64,000 nucleotides of DNA from an uncultured Eubacteriales bacterium (GCA_934695425.1 CAKUVH010000007.1:1-64000); one strand, 5' to 3'. Shown: positions 51,066 through 60,375, numbered from the stretch's first letter. Translations and numbers: made by a program. The notes: generated by a model not told the origin, from the sequence alone.

Positions 51066-52076
51066 TTAATCTTCATCAATAGGCATGGCGGCTACAGCAT
51101 TTAAGTTCATGGAAGCTCTTTTTCCGCTTAAGAATTCATAATATGCTTGGGAGCCAACCATCGCTGCGTTATCTCCACAAAAATTAAGTTTTGGTTCGTA
51201 AAAATTGCGGTGTAAAGAACGGCATTTTTCATTTAATTCTTTTCTAAGAAGCGAATTAGCCGAAACTCCGCCGGCGATTCCAAGCGTCCTGTATCCCTTT
51301 TCTCTGGCAGCTCTTAAAAAATTCGAAACTAAACAATCGACCACGGACTTTCTAAAAGAAGCCGCCAAATCGTTTATAGGCAGTTCGATATTTTTTTGAT
51401 TATAATTGTTAATTATATTTATCATCGCGGTTTTTATGCCGGAAAAGCTGAAATCATAGGTATCTTCTCCGCTAAGAGGCACAGGCAGCTTGAAACTGTT
51501 GGGGTTACCGTTTTCGGAAATTTTATCAAGCATCACTCCGCCGGGATACGCAAGCCCGAGCCTGCGACCGACTTTATCAAATGCCTCTCCCGCTGCGTCA
51601 TCACGGGTTCTGCCTAAAATTTTAAATTTTGTGTAGTCTTTGACTTCAATTATATTGGAATGTCCTCCCGAAACCACAAGGCATAAAAACGGAGGCTTTA
51701 AATCGGGGTTTGAAAGGTACAAAGAAGCTATATGGGACTTGATATGATGAACAGGAACCAATGGGAGTCCTGTCCCCAGCGCCAAACCTTTTGCAAAGTT
51801 AACTCCGACGAGCAGCGAACCGACCAATCCCGGAGCGTATGTAACCGCCAATGCATCTATCGTTTTAAAGGAACAATTTGCCTCTTCGATAGTCTCTTTT
51901 ACGAGCGGAGAGATGTTTTCTATATGTTTTCTTGAAGCCACTTCAGGAACCACACCGCCGTAAATTTGATGGTCTTTTATTTGAGAGGCGACTTTGCAGC
52001 AGATAACTTTTCGACCGTCTTCAACCACAGCCGCTGATGTATCATCGCAAGATGATTCAATCGCTAATATTTTCAT
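51066..52076 (-). CDS. tsaD: tRNA threonylcarbamoyladenosine transferase TsaD
   Basis: A 336-residue ASKHA-fold enzyme that installs t6A37 on ANN-decoding tRNAs with TsaB and TsaE. IESSCDDTSAAVVEDG at the start, metal-binding His pair in VPVHHIKSHIASLY, VSGGHSNI, and GIAGGVSANSLLR. TsaB and TsaE are not in the window. Confidence 0.97.
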   Translation of the reverse strand: MKILAIESSCDDTSAAVVEDGRKVICCKVASQIKDHQIYGGVVPEVASRKHIENISPLVKETIEEANCSFKTIDALAVTYAPGLVGSLLVGVNFAKGLALGTGLPLVPVHHIKSHIASLYLSNPDLKPPFLCLVVSGGHSNIIEVKDYTKFKILGRTRDDAAGEAFDKVGRRLGLAYPGGVMLDKISENGNPNSFKLPVPLSGEDTYDFSFSGIKTAMINIINNYNQKNIELPINDLAASFRKSVVDCLVSNFLRAAREKGYRTLGIAGGVSANSLLRKELNEKCRSLHRNFYEPKLNFCGDNAAMVGSQAYYEFLSGKRASMNLNAVAAMPIDED

Positions 52077-52097
52077 TTAATTAAACTACCTCTACAA

Positions 52098-52550
52098 TCA
52101 TTTGTTTTGTAAATAATTTGTCATTATAATTCCATCTTCTTTTGGGAAATTATAAAAATCTTTTCTTGTGCCTATGATTTCAAATCCTGTTTTTTGGTAC
52201 AGATTTATCGCAATTTGATTTGATTTTCGTACTTCCAACGATAAAAAGCTAAGATTTTTATTTTTAGAGTAGTCAAGAAGATTTTTTATTAATTTTTTGC
52301 CTATTTTATTTCCTCGAAATTTTTCTGAGACTGCTAAATTATACACATAACCTTCATCCAACACATTATACATGCCGGCATACCCCACCAAAATTTTATT
52401 TGCTTTAGCAGAAATAAAATATGATATGCCATCGTTAAACGCTGACTGAAACCCTTTTTCTGACCATGGTTCCGAGAAGCATTCGGTTTCTATTAAAGCC
52501 ATGGCAGGGATATCCTGAGGAGTGCTTTCCTCTATAAGTATTTCACACAT
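52098..52550 (-). CDS. rimI: Ribosomal-protein-alanine N-acetyltransferase RimI
   Basis: A 150-residue GNAT acetyltransferase: NLAVSEKFRGNKIGKKLIKN is the acetyl-CoA loop and LSLEVRKSNQIAINLYQKTGF the family-specific motif. The ATG at 52550 has AAGGA upstream and does not overlap polA; the frame runs to 52577. Position next to tsaD is a common arrangement. Confidence 0.92.
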   Translation of the reverse strand: MCEILIEESTPQDIPAMALIETECFSEPWSEKGFQSAFNDGISYFISAKANKILVGYAGMYNVLDEGYVYNLAVSEKFRGNKIGKKLIKNLLDYSKNKNLSFLSLEVRKSNQIAINLYQKTGFEIIGTRKDFYNFPKEDGIIMTNYLQNK

Positions 52551-52555
52551 AAAAA

Positions 52556-55138
52556 TTATTCCTTCGCATCGAACCAAGTTTTGCCTACGGCAATATGAAC
52601 CTCCAGCGGGACATTTAATTTTACAGCATTTTCCATTTCTTCTTTTAATAATTTTTTCACTTCTTCGGATTCATCTTCAGGCGATTCGATAATCAATTCG
52701 TCGTGAACCTGCAAAATTATTTTTGATTTAAAATTTTCATCCGAAAGCCTTTTATAAACATTTATCATCGCGATTTTTATAATATCCGCCGCGCTGCCTT
52801 GAATAGGCATGTTTCTCGCGACTCTCTCACCAAACGACCGGAGTAAAAAATTAGAAGAATTGAGCTCGGGCAAGTAGCGTCTTCTGTGGAATATCGTTTC
52901 GACGTAGCCCTGTTTTTTGGCAAGCAAAATAATTTCATTCATATAATTATTAATCCCGCTGTAATGCTCAAGATATTTATTTATATAATTTTGCGCGTCA
53001 AACCTGCTTATTTTCAAATCTTGGGCGAGCGAAAACGCGCTCATGCCGTAAAGTATCCCAAAATTCACGGTTTTGGAACGTGCCCTCATCTCCGGAGTGA
53101 CCATCGAAACGGGAACGCCGAAAATTTGCGAAGCCGTGATAGAATGGATATCTTCGTTGTTTTTGAAGGCATTTATCATGTTCTCATCGCCCGAAATATG
53201 AGCCATAACACGGAGCTCAATCTGAGAATAATCCGCGTCAATCAAGACGCTGCCTTCAGGAGATTTAAAATATTCTCTGAGTTTGCGCCCTCTTTCGGTT
53301 CTTACCGGAATATTTTGTAAATTCGGCTCAGCAGAACTTATTCTGCCGGTCCGGGTTTCAGTTTGATTGAATGAAGTATGAATTCGCCCCCGCGGTGTGA
53401 TAAGGTTAACCATGGAGTCAACATAAGTGGATTTTAATTTAGCAAGCGCTCTGTATTCGAGAATCATGTTAATTATGGGGTGGTAGCCGCGGAGTTTTTC
53501 GAGAATTTGAGCACCGGTGGAGTACCCGCTTTTTAATTTTTTCCCTTTGGGAAGGTTTAATTTCTCGAAAAGTATGCTTCCAAGCTGTTTCGGGGAATTT
53601 ATGTTAAATTCCTCTCCGGCAAGCCTGTAAATTTCTTCTTCGGCTGCCTTGAGCTGACGGCTGAGCTCTTCGCCGTGGTCTTCGAGCCCTTTTTTGTCGA
53701 GCAAAAACCCAGTGAGTTCCATGTCCGCCAAAACTTTTGACAGGGGTTGTTCTATTTTAGTCAAAAGATGTTCTTGATTGTTTTCTTTTATTTTAGTTTT
53801 ATATAAATCTTTAAGTTTATCTATAAAATAGCACGTTTTTACACAGTTTTTTTCCGCATCTGTAAGCACTTCCGGCAAATCCGGCGGAAAAATATCGTGT
53901 CCTTGCGCCATTGTAGAAATGTCTTCTTTACCTTCGGGGTTCAAAAGATACGCCGCAAGCAAAATATCAAAAATTTCACCCATGAAATTAATTCTGAGGG
54001 GCATTATTGTTTTGTAAAATTTCTTCAAATTGAATACATTTTTGTTAATTTTTTTATTTCCGCAAAGTTTTTTCAAAAAAATCCGAAAATTATCATCCAA
54101 ATCCTTAAAAATATAATAGTTATCGGCGCCGTCGCCTATGCAACAACTTTGAATTACATTCGATTCGGCCTCAGAATGAATAGATATTTCGCCGCAATTT
54201 TCGAGATTTTCTAAAATTTCACTATAATTTTTCGAAAAATTCAAAATTATTTTTTTGGAATCGACTTTTTTAGAAATTCCAATTTTATCCATCATTTTGA
54301 AAAATTCCAGTTCCGTGAAAATCTTTTTCAGCCGTTCAGTGTCCATTTCAGACGGAATAAATTCGCTGTCATTTATTTCAATCGGAACATTTTTGTTTAT
54401 TTTCCCTAAATCATAACTCAAATAAGCCTTATCTTTGTCAGCAAGCAACTTGGCTTTCAAATTCGGCTTTATGTCAAGACTTTCAATATTATTATAAATA
54501 TTCTCGATATTTTGGTACTTTTCGATAAGATTTTTCGCGGTTTTTTCTCCCACGCCTTTCACCCCGGGAATGCAGTCAGAAGCATCTCCCTGGAGCGCCT
54601 TTATGTCAATCAGTTGCTCGGGAGTTACGTTGTAATCTTCTTTTATTTTATCTTTATTATACAAAATTGACTCTGCTTTTCCGAATTTAGTTTTAGCAAT
54701 TCTAACAAAAACATGGTCAGAAACCAGCTGCAAACAATCCCTGTCTCCGGTTGCGAACGTGCATTCGTATCCTTTGTCCTCGCAATATTTAGCAAAAGTG
54801 CCTAAAATATCATCGGCTTCATAACCTTCGCATGTGACTAATTTATATCCCATGGCAACCAAAATTTCTTTCAGAATCGGGAGCTGCGATGCCAATTCTT
54901 CGGGCATTCCTTTGCGAGAAGCTTTGTATCCGTCATACATTTTGTGGCGAAAAGTCGGCTGGGGTAAATCGAACGCCACCGCAATCGCTTGGGGCGAAAC
55001 TTCTGACAAAAGTTTGTGCAAAGTAGATAAAAATCCATAAATTGCATTAGTCATTTGCCCTTTTTTGTTCGAAAGCATTTTAATGCCGTAAAAAGCCCGG
55101 TTAAGGATACTGTTGCCGTCCAAGACCAAATATTTCAA
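52556..55138 (-). CDS. polA: DNA polymerase I, apparently without proofreading
   Basis: An 860-residue enzyme for Okazaki processing and repair. Residues 1 to about 290 are the 5'-3' exonuclease (LVLDGNSILNRAFYGI, GYEADDILGT, GDRDCLQL, GVKGVGEKTAKNLI). The middle (about 295-470) corresponds to the 3'-5' exonuclease domain but lacks the DxE metal site (ISIHSEAES at that place). The polymerase domain has motif A DADYSQIELRVMAH, motif B RSKTVNFGILYGMS and motif C LQVHDELIIE. TTG start. Lies 13 bp after the YebC-family gene. Confidence 0.96.
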   Translation of the reverse strand: MKYLVLDGNSILNRAFYGIKMLSNKKGQMTNAIYGFLSTLHKLLSEVSPQAIAVAFDLPQPTFRHKMYDGYKASRKGMPEELASQLPILKEILVAMGYKLVTCEGYEADDILGTFAKYCEDKGYECTFATGDRDCLQLVSDHVFVRIAKTKFGKAESILYNKDKIKEDYNVTPEQLIDIKALQGDASDCIPGVKGVGEKTAKNLIEKYQNIENIYNNIESLDIKPNLKAKLLADKDKAYLSYDLGKINKNVPIEINDSEFIPSEMDTERLKKIFTELEFFKMMDKIGISKKVDSKKIILNFSKNYSEILENLENCGEISIHSEAESNVIQSCCIGDGADNYYIFKDLDDNFRIFLKKLCGNKKINKNVFNLKKFYKTIMPLRINFMGEIFDILLAAYLLNPEGKEDISTMAQGHDIFPPDLPEVLTDAEKNCVKTCYFIDKLKDLYKTKIKENNQEHLLTKIEQPLSKVLADMELTGFLLDKKGLEDHGEELSRQLKAAEEEIYRLAGEEFNINSPKQLGSILFEKLNLPKGKKLKSGYSTGAQILEKLRGYHPIINMILEYRALAKLKSTYVDSMVNLITPRGRIHTSFNQTETRTGRISSAEPNLQNIPVRTERGRKLREYFKSPEGSVLIDADYSQIELRVMAHISGDENMINAFKNNEDIHSITASQIFGVPVSMVTPEMRARSKTVNFGILYGMSAFSLAQDLKISRFDAQNYINKYLEHYSGINNYMNEIILLAKKQGYVETIFHRRRYLPELNSSNFLLRSFGERVARNMPIQGSAADIIKIAMINVYKRLSDENFKSKIILQVHDELIIESPEDESEEVKKLLKEEMENAVKLNVPLEVHIAVGKTWFDAKE

Positions 55139-55151
55139 AAATCATCACCCA

Positions 55152-55865
55152 TTATTTCAAATTGTGCCAAACATTTTTAATATCTTCGTCCTCGTCAAGA
55201 ATGTCCAAAAGCGTGCTCACTTTCGCGGAATCTTCTTCAGAAAGCGTGACGTAAGTGCTCGGAACCATCCCGATTTCGGAGGAAACAAAATTATAATTTT
55301 TATTTTTTAAATAATTATACACATCTTCATAATCATCTTTTTCGGTATAAATTACAAAACATCCGTCATCTTCAACAAAATCAACCGCACCGGATTCAAT
55401 TACATCTTCCTCGAGTTTAGAAGCATCGACGTCCTCCGAATCGATTACAATGATTCCTTTTTCCGAGAACATGAATGACACGCACCCATTCGAGCCCAAA
55501 TTTCCGCCATATTTACTAAAATAATGCCTTAAATTGCCAGCAGTTCTGTTACGATTGTCGGTAAGAGTTTCGACTATGATAGCCACGCCGAACGGGCCGT
55601 ACCCTTCATAAGTAATCTCTTCGTAATCGTTGCCGTCGCCGCCGGCAGCCTTTTTGATTATCCTTTCGATGTTGTCGTTCGGGACGTTGTTCGCCTTGGC
55701 CTTTGCGATGGCATCTCTGAGTTTGGAATTCGAAGCAGGGTCAGCGCCGCCCTCTTTCGCAGCAACTGCCAATTCTCTTCCAACTTTTGTAAAAATTTTG
55801 GCTCTTTGCGCGTCGGTTTTTTCCTTTTTTCTTTTGATATTGTTCCATTTGCTATGTCCTGACAT
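55152..55865 (-). CDS. YebC/PmpR (TACO1) family protein
   Basis: A 237-residue protein of the YebC family, seen as transcription regulators or translation helpers at polyproline stretches: MSGHSKWNNIKRKKEKTDAQ start, PNDNIERIIKKAAGG, EEITYEGYGPFGVAIIVE and NRTAGNLRHYFSKYGGNLG. Full length. First gene of the minus-strand series to polA, rimI and tsaD; GAGGTG precedes the ATG. Confidence 0.97.
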   Translation of the reverse strand: MSGHSKWNNIKRKKEKTDAQRAKIFTKVGRELAVAAKEGGADPASNSKLRDAIAKAKANNVPNDNIERIIKKAAGGDGNDYEEITYEGYGPFGVAIIVETLTDNRNRTAGNLRHYFSKYGGNLGSNGCVSFMFSEKGIIVIDSEDVDASKLEEDVIESGAVDFVEDDGCFVIYTEKDDYEDVYNYLKNKNYNFVSSEIGMVPSTYVTLSEEDSAKVSTLLDILDEDEDIKNVWHNLK

Positions 55866-55944
55866 TATTATTCACCTCAAAAAATATTTTATGATTATAA
55901 TTATAATATTTTATAGGTTAAGTATCAACCTGGCAGTTTAAGAC

Positions 55945-55985
55945 ACGAAGAAACCCGAGCTTGAGTGAACAAACTCGGGTAATTT
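55945..55985 (-). terminator. Terminator downstream of secreted paralogue 1
   Basis: Stem ACCCGAG (55953-55959) with CTCGGGT (55974-55980), extended inside by TTG/CAA; weak T-rich tail on the minus strand. It separates the secreted-protein cluster from yebC. Confidence 0.65.
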
Positions 55986-56028
55986 GTGCTAATTTTTAGT
56001 TAAATTCACGAAAATTCTGCTGTGGAAA

Positions 56029-57057
56029 TTATTGATTAGCTTCTACTTCGTTGTTGTTTTCTTCGGCTTTTGGAGCTTCGACTTCTACTTCTTTGTTTTC
56101 TTCAGCCTTTGGAGCTTCAACTTCTACTTCTTTGTTCTCTTCAGCTTTTGGAGCTTCAACTTCTACTTCGTCTTTTTTGTCCTCAGCTTTTGGAGCTTCG
56201 ACTTGTGCTTCTTCTTTATTTTCTTCAGCCTTTGGAGCTTCAACTTCTACTTCTTTGTTCTCTTCAGCTTTTGGAGCTTCAACTTCTGCTTCGTCTTTGT
56301 TTTCTTCAGCTTTTGGAGCTTCAACTTCTACTTCGTCTTTGTTCTCTTCAGCCTTTGGAGCTTCAACTTCTACTTCGTCTTTGTTCTCTTCAGCCTTTGG
56401 AGCTTCAACTTCTACTTCGCCTTTGTTTTCTTCAGCTTTTGGAGCTTCGGCTTCTACTTCGTCTTTTTTGTCCTCAGCTTTAGGAGCTTCAATTTTTAGA
56501 ACTTCAGCTTTTACTTTTTTTTCAGATTTTTTCTCTAATTTGAACTCAAAAGTTACTTCTACAGTTTTGTCTTCTTTTGTTACTTTTTTAAGAACTAAAG
56601 TTCCTTTATCGCCGGCAACAAGGCCTTTGAGTCCTTCAACATTTCCTGCAAATTTCAATACAACTTTCTTAGCTTCTTCGTCTTTTGCTTTGCCGAGTTC
56701 GCCAACGAAAGCCTCTGCTAATTTTGCACGGATAGATCTAACATTGGACACTGTAACATTGCTGACAGTTAAGCTGTTTTTGAATGCTTTTACAGCTCCT
56801 ACTAAATTGCTCATGAATTCATCAAAATTGTCAAATTTGCTGAAATCAACTTTTACATTTCTGTTATGTAACACTATTCCAGCGATTGCTCCGCCGATTA
56901 CTGTCAAACCGGTTGCGCCGCCGATAGCGATTTTGTGATTGCTTACAAAATTAAGCACAGAATTTTTGCTTGCTTTTGGAGCTTCGGCTCCTACTGCTGA
57001 GCATGAACCTGCCAACATAACCCCTGACATGATTCCGGATAACAATTTTTTGTTCAT
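56029..57057 (-). CDS. Secreted paralogue 1, with EAPKAEENK tandem repeats
   Basis: A 342-residue protein of an unrecognised family. Residues 1-24 are a signal peptide (MNKKLLSGIMSGVMLAG, cleavage likely near AEA). After a short basic stretch comes a Gly-rich hydrophobic segment (about 41-65, IAIGGATGLTVIGGAIAGIV). The family domain (about 70-185) ends in GTLVLKKVTKEDKTVEVTFE. Residues about 195-342 are eleven 13- or 14-residue units, EAPKAEENKDEVEV with small changes, encoded by near-identical 39/42-bp repeats. The tail is acidic and probably extended. GGAGG precedes the ATG; own promoter. Surface exposure is inferred. Confidence 0.85.
   Translation of the reverse strand: MNKKLLSGIMSGVMLAGSCSAVGAEAPKASKNSVLNFVSNHKIAIGGATGLTVIGGAIAGIVLHNRNVKVDFSKFDNFDEFMSNLVGAVKAFKNSLTVSNVTVSNVRSIRAKLAEAFVGELGKAKDEEAKKVVLKFAGNVEGLKGLVAGDKGTLVLKKVTKEDKTVEVTFEFKLEKKSEKKVKAEVLKIEAPKAEDKKDEVEAEAPKAEENKGEVEVEAPKAEENKDEVEVEAPKAEENKDEVEVEAPKAEENKDEAEVEAPKAEENKEVEVEAPKAEENKEEAQVEAPKAEDKKDEVEVEAPKAEENKEVEVEAPKAEENKEVEVEAPKAEENNNEVEANQ
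56047..56490 (-). repeat. 39/42-bp coding tandem repeat (VNTR)
   Basis: About eleven tandem units code EAPKAE(E/D)(N/K)K followed by 4-5 acidic residues. Unit length is 42 bp, or 39 bp where one codon is missing, always in frame. Copy number is likely to vary by slippage without breaking the frame. Confidence 0.9.
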
Positions 57058-57090
57058 TTACTTTTCCTCCTAGTTTTTGTTTACCCATAT

Positions 57091-57119
57091 ATTGTAACAC
57101 GCTCTATGATATTTGTAAA
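57091..57119 (-). promoter_or_regulatory. Promoter of secreted paralogue 1
   Basis: Minus strand TTTACA (57114-57119), a 17-bp spacer beginning AAT and ending TGT, TACAAT (57091-57096). Confidence 0.8.
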
Positions 57120-57201
57120 TGCCATTTTTAACTAAATTTTAAGGGGAATTAATATTAATTTTGATAATTCAATATAATTTGAGCGCAGATATGTTGTTTA
57201 A

Positions 57202-58263
57202 TTAATAATTCATCGCTTCCAATAGATTTTTTTTGGCCATTTTTACGATGATTTTTGAGTAAGTATCGATCGGGTCGTCTTTGTTAATTTCTTGATACGA
57301 AAGCGCAAAATCAGCCATGCTGTTCATTTCGGTCAAGATTGCATTACCGGGGTCTTGTATGCCTTGTTGGGTATTTTTCAATGCGATGGAGATGCGATCG
57401 ACAATGTTTTTCGTGCGGTATTTGATTACGACGATTCTGGAGTTTGCATTTTCATTATAATACTCATGATTTTTTTTCGGAGCGTCCTCCTTTTGCGAAA
57501 GATATTTCAAATTGACAAGAGCGTCCTTGAATTTGTCCACTTCCGAATTCAATAAATCTACTGATTCTTTCTTTTTTTCTTCGCTTTCGTCGGAAATATT
57601 CATTTTAATTGACTCGATTAATGAATTTTTAAAAGATTCTTCCACTTCTGACAGATTTTTTTTGACGGTTTCGATGTCGGGAATTTCGGTGATTTTGTCA
57701 TCTTTGTCTTTTACAAATTCTAATTTTATGTTTACAGTGCCGTTTCTCGATTCCATTTTGGTCATCACCAACGTGCCCGGAGCGTCATCCGGCAAATCTT
57801 GAATTCCCTCGAATTCGGGTAAAATTTTATATGTTCTATAGAATAATGATTGATTTTTAGGATTACTTATAACTTCATATAATTCTTCGCGAAATTTTTT
57901 GCTTTCAGATACATTAAGCTTTAAATTTAAAATATCTTCATTACTTTTCAACATATCTACCAATTTCAGTTCATGTTTTCTTTTGGATACTCCCGAAATT
58001 TTTTGGATATCTTTGAACGAATCGCCGTGTCTGTGGGGGTACATGGAATTATTTTCAGAAGTTAATCTATCAAACAGATAAAATCCAACAGCTCCCACGG
58101 CTGCAGCTGCGCCGGCGGCGATGAATTTATTATTCTTTTTAACTGTGCTGCAGACAGAATTTTTAATTTTTTGAAATTTGCTCAATTCCTGAGCTTTTGC
58201 GTTAGGGCACATTCCGGCAAGAATTGCGCCGGACATGACAACTGATAATAATTTTTTACTCAT
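57202..58263 (-). CDS. Secreted paralogue 2
   Basis: A 353-residue protein of the same family. Signal peptide MSKKLLSVVMSGAILAGMCP with likely cleavage at AKA; second hydrophobic segment (about 47-66, FIAAGAAAAVGAVGFYLF). The family domain (about 95-190) contains LPDDAPGTLVMTKMESRNG and VNIKLEFV. The C-terminal half (about 195-353) is helical, Lys/Glu-rich and not repetitive. The ATG has GGAGG upstream; own promoter of the shared type. Confidence 0.82.
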   Translation of the reverse strand: MSKKLLSVVMSGAILAGMCPNAKAQELSKFQKIKNSVCSTVKKNNKFIAAGAAAAVGAVGFYLFDRLTSENNSMYPHRHGDSFKDIQKISGVSKRKHELKLVDMLKSNEDILNLKLNVSESKKFREELYEVISNPKNQSLFYRTYKILPEFEGIQDLPDDAPGTLVMTKMESRNGTVNIKLEFVKDKDDKITEIPDIETVKKNLSEVEESFKNSLIESIKMNISDESEEKKKESVDLLNSEVDKFKDALVNLKYLSQKEDAPKKNHEYYNENANSRIVVIKYRTKNIVDRISIALKNTQQGIQDPGNAILTEMNSMADFALSYQEINKDDPIDTYSKIIVKMAKKNLLEAMNY

Positions 58264-58299
58264 TAATTTTTCCTCCGATTTTATTAAACCTTAAAATAC

Positions 58300-58328
58300 A
58301 TTATAACCTGTTTTATGAAATTTGTAAA
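58300..58328 (-). promoter_or_regulatory. Promoter of secreted paralogue 2
   Basis: Minus strand TTTACA (58323-58328), 17-bp spacer beginning AAT and ending GGT, TATAAT (58300-58305). Confidence 0.8.
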
Positions 58329-58359
58329 TATTTTTTAAACTAAGCAAAGTTTTGCGAGC

Positions 58360-59448
58360 CTATTGCGCGTTATCGACATTGTTAACGATATCGTAAAGAC
58401 AATCCACCATCTCGTCAAGAATATCGTCCGTGATTTTATCGAACGATTCGCCGGATTTAAGCTGCAGCCTGTTATCTTCAACGCTGCTGCGGATTTCGTC
58501 AAAGCTGTTTAGTATGGTATGGGTTCTTTCTTTCACAGCTTCGATATTTTTTTGAATTTTTTCGTTCACATCTTTGGACAACATTTTAGACAGCGCTAAT
58601 TTTTGGGCATCAATGCCACTATCATCGGGTTTTATCGACATTCCCCAGGCGACGAATTCTTCTACTATTTCGTTTTTTAAATTTTCGATGGCGGTGTCTA
58701 TTTTATTGTTCATTTCTTGTTCGTTTATGTTCGAGGATTTTTTGTCCGGGTTCATTTTTAAAATGATGGCTTCTTTTAATAATTTTCTCATTTCGGTTTT
58801 TGATGTGCATTTTTCAGAGTCGGGTTTCGCGATGGTAGTAATTTTATTTTCTTGATTATTTTCGGGCTTATTATTTTCTTTTTTAATGATCTTGGGTTTG
58901 TTATCGTATTTTTCGAATTTTATCTCTATATTTTTGGATTTATCGTTTTTTAAAGTCCTGGTAATTGTCAATTTTCCTTTTTCGGTTATTGAAATATTTT
59001 TATTTATTTTTTTAGGGAATAAAAACGACTTAAGTTCCTTGCGAAGATCCGAAGGAATCTCATCTGACGAAGTTGCGCCGAAAACGTCACATATTTCCTC
59101 CAAAGTGATGTTATTTACGACTAAACTGCGTTGGAATGTTCTTAGATTTTTTATAAAATCTTTCCGGAAATTTATAATTGTTCTGTCACCTTTGACGGCT
59201 TTAAAATCCATTTCGATGTCCTGAATTCCGGGGACGAGGTTCTTATAAATATAAAACGTGCCGGCGCACACCAGACCGAGCCCGACTCCCACAGAAGTTT
59301 CAATTATTGCGCTTTTATTCTTTTTTACAAAATCGGCGGCATAAGTTTTAAACTTTGTGAAAGTGCTCGGCGATTCTGCGCTGAGAGAGGTCTGAGCTCC
59401 CGCCAAAGTACACGCTGCCATGACTGTTGCTAATATTTTTTTATTCAT
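58360..59448 (-). CDS. Secreted paralogue 3
   Basis: A 362-residue protein of the same family. Signal peptide MNKKILATVMAACTLAGAQT with likely cleavage at LSA; second hydrophobic segment (about 47-67, IIETSVGVGLGLVCAGTFYI). The family domain (about 80-185) ends GKLTITRTLKNDKSKNIEIK. The C-terminal half (about 190-362) is helical and charged, with ENNKPENNQENK as a linker. GGAG precedes the ATG; own promoter. Confidence 0.82.
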   Translation of the reverse strand: MNKKILATVMAACTLAGAQTSLSAESPSTFTKFKTYAADFVKKNKSAIIETSVGVGLGLVCAGTFYIYKNLVPGIQDIEMDFKAVKGDRTIINFRKDFIKNLRTFQRSLVVNNITLEEICDVFGATSSDEIPSDLRKELKSFLFPKKINKNISITEKGKLTITRTLKNDKSKNIEIKFEKYDNKPKIIKKENNKPENNQENKITTIAKPDSEKCTSKTEMRKLLKEAIILKMNPDKKSSNINEQEMNNKIDTAIENLKNEIVEEFVAWGMSIKPDDSGIDAQKLALSKMLSKDVNEKIQKNIEAVKERTHTILNSFDEIRSSVEDNRLQLKSGESFDKITDDILDEMVDCLYDIVNNVDNAQ

Positions 59449-59481
59449 TATTTTTTCTCCTATACATAATTCTTCAAGGAC

Positions 59482-59510
59482 ATTATAACATATTTAAGTT
59501 GATTTGTAAA
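59482..59510 (-). promoter_or_regulatory. Promoter of secreted paralogue 3
   Basis: Minus strand TTTACA (59505-59510), 17-bp spacer beginning AAT and ending TGT, TATAAT (59482-59487). Confidence 0.85.
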
Positions 59511-59529
59511 TTGATCTTTAAATTAATTT

Positions 59530-59572
59530 TAATAAAATTAATCGCCCCGGCTGAAATTTCAAACCGAGGCGA
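59530..59572 (-). terminator. Terminator after secreted paralogue 4
   Basis: Minus-strand stem TCGCCTCGG with CCGGGGCGA (59564-59572 with 59542-59550, one T-G pair), then TTAATTTTATT. Confidence 0.75.
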
Positions 59573-59592
59573 CTGGTTATTAATTTTTATGT

Positions 59593-60308
59593 TTAAACTC
59601 CGGCGTTGAAGTCTTTTAATTCGTTTTCTTCGGTGAAATCTTTTAATTCACTTGCTGCGGAGTTTTCATTTTCTTCATTTTTTTGACTTGCTTCATTTGT
59701 GGAGTCTAAATTACGATTTTTAAATTCTCTTTCGATTTCTTGAAGAAATGCGGATGCTATTAAAGTGCCAATAGCGGCGCATATTTTGATATCTGGATAA
59801 CGCATTCCAAGGCCAACTTTTTGCCGATTCTCTTGGTCTGATTTAGAACAAGAGTAACTTTGCCACAAGAGTTTGTATCGTTTTCCATCGTTATTTTATA
59901 GTCCATCGGAATTTTTTTATCTTTTGTTTTATAGCCATAAACTCCGTGAGCAAACTCCATGGCACTGCGGATATCCTTCATTAAAACTTTCAAAGTTAAG
60001 CCTCCGTCTAAGCCTCTGGATACGATGTTTAAAAATCTTTCATATTCAAACTTATCGAAATTATCCAGAGTAGCTATATCATCCAAACTAATGTCACGAA
60101 AATCCAATTCGACGACTTTATCGGTATTGTGAGTACTAACCAAATACGCAATTCCTGCTGCTAATCCGGCGGCGAGACCTGCTCCGCCTACTACGATTTT
60201 CTTATGGTTTTTTACGAATTCTGAAACAGGATTCTTTGCGCTCAAAGGTGCTCCTTGCGGAATTAACATTAGCGCTGCCATGAGGCTTGATAATAATTTC
60301 TTATTCAT
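59593..60308 (-). pseudogene. Secreted paralogue 4, frameshifted in the C-terminal part
   Basis: The first reading frame (60308 to 59760, 182 residues) has the signal peptide MNKKLLSSLMAALMLIPQGA, the Gly-rich second segment and the family domain up to LNQTKRIGKKLALECVIQIS, then ends abruptly at KYAPLLAL. The tail continues in the -1 frame (about 59790 to 59593) with EIEREFKNRNLDSTNEASQK and ELKDFTEENELKDFNAGV, which resembles the tail of paralogue 5. One extra A in the AAAA run at 59784-59787 would join the frames. It may be a true mutation, a sequencing error or slippage; a shortened protein could still be exported. Own promoter. Confidence 0.7.
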
Positions 60309-60346
60309 TATTTTTTCTCCTATACATATTCTTCCAAGATATTATC

Positions 60347-60375
60347 ATTATAACATATTTAAACTGATTTTTCAA
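60347..60375 (-). promoter_or_regulatory. Promoter of secreted paralogue 4
   Basis: Minus strand TTGAAA (60370-60375), 17-bp spacer beginning AAT and ending TGT, TATAAT (60347-60352). The 40 bp down to the start are nearly the same as in paralogue 3. Confidence 0.8.

Noticed and set aside
56047..56490. Regularly spaced repeats resembling a CRISPR array
   Set aside because: Units are contiguous coding repeats without unique spacers, and no cas genes are present.
56032..56938. Long plus-strand open frames across paralogue 1
   Set aside because: They arise from the biased codons of the EAPKAEENK repeats and family domain; no promoter or ribosome binding site on that strand, and the minus-strand product has a signal peptide.
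59780..59800. Programmed -1 frameshifting in paralogue 4
   Set aside because: No canonical X-XXY-YYZ heptamer in the right phase and no clear downstream stem; a lost A in the A-run explains it more simply.
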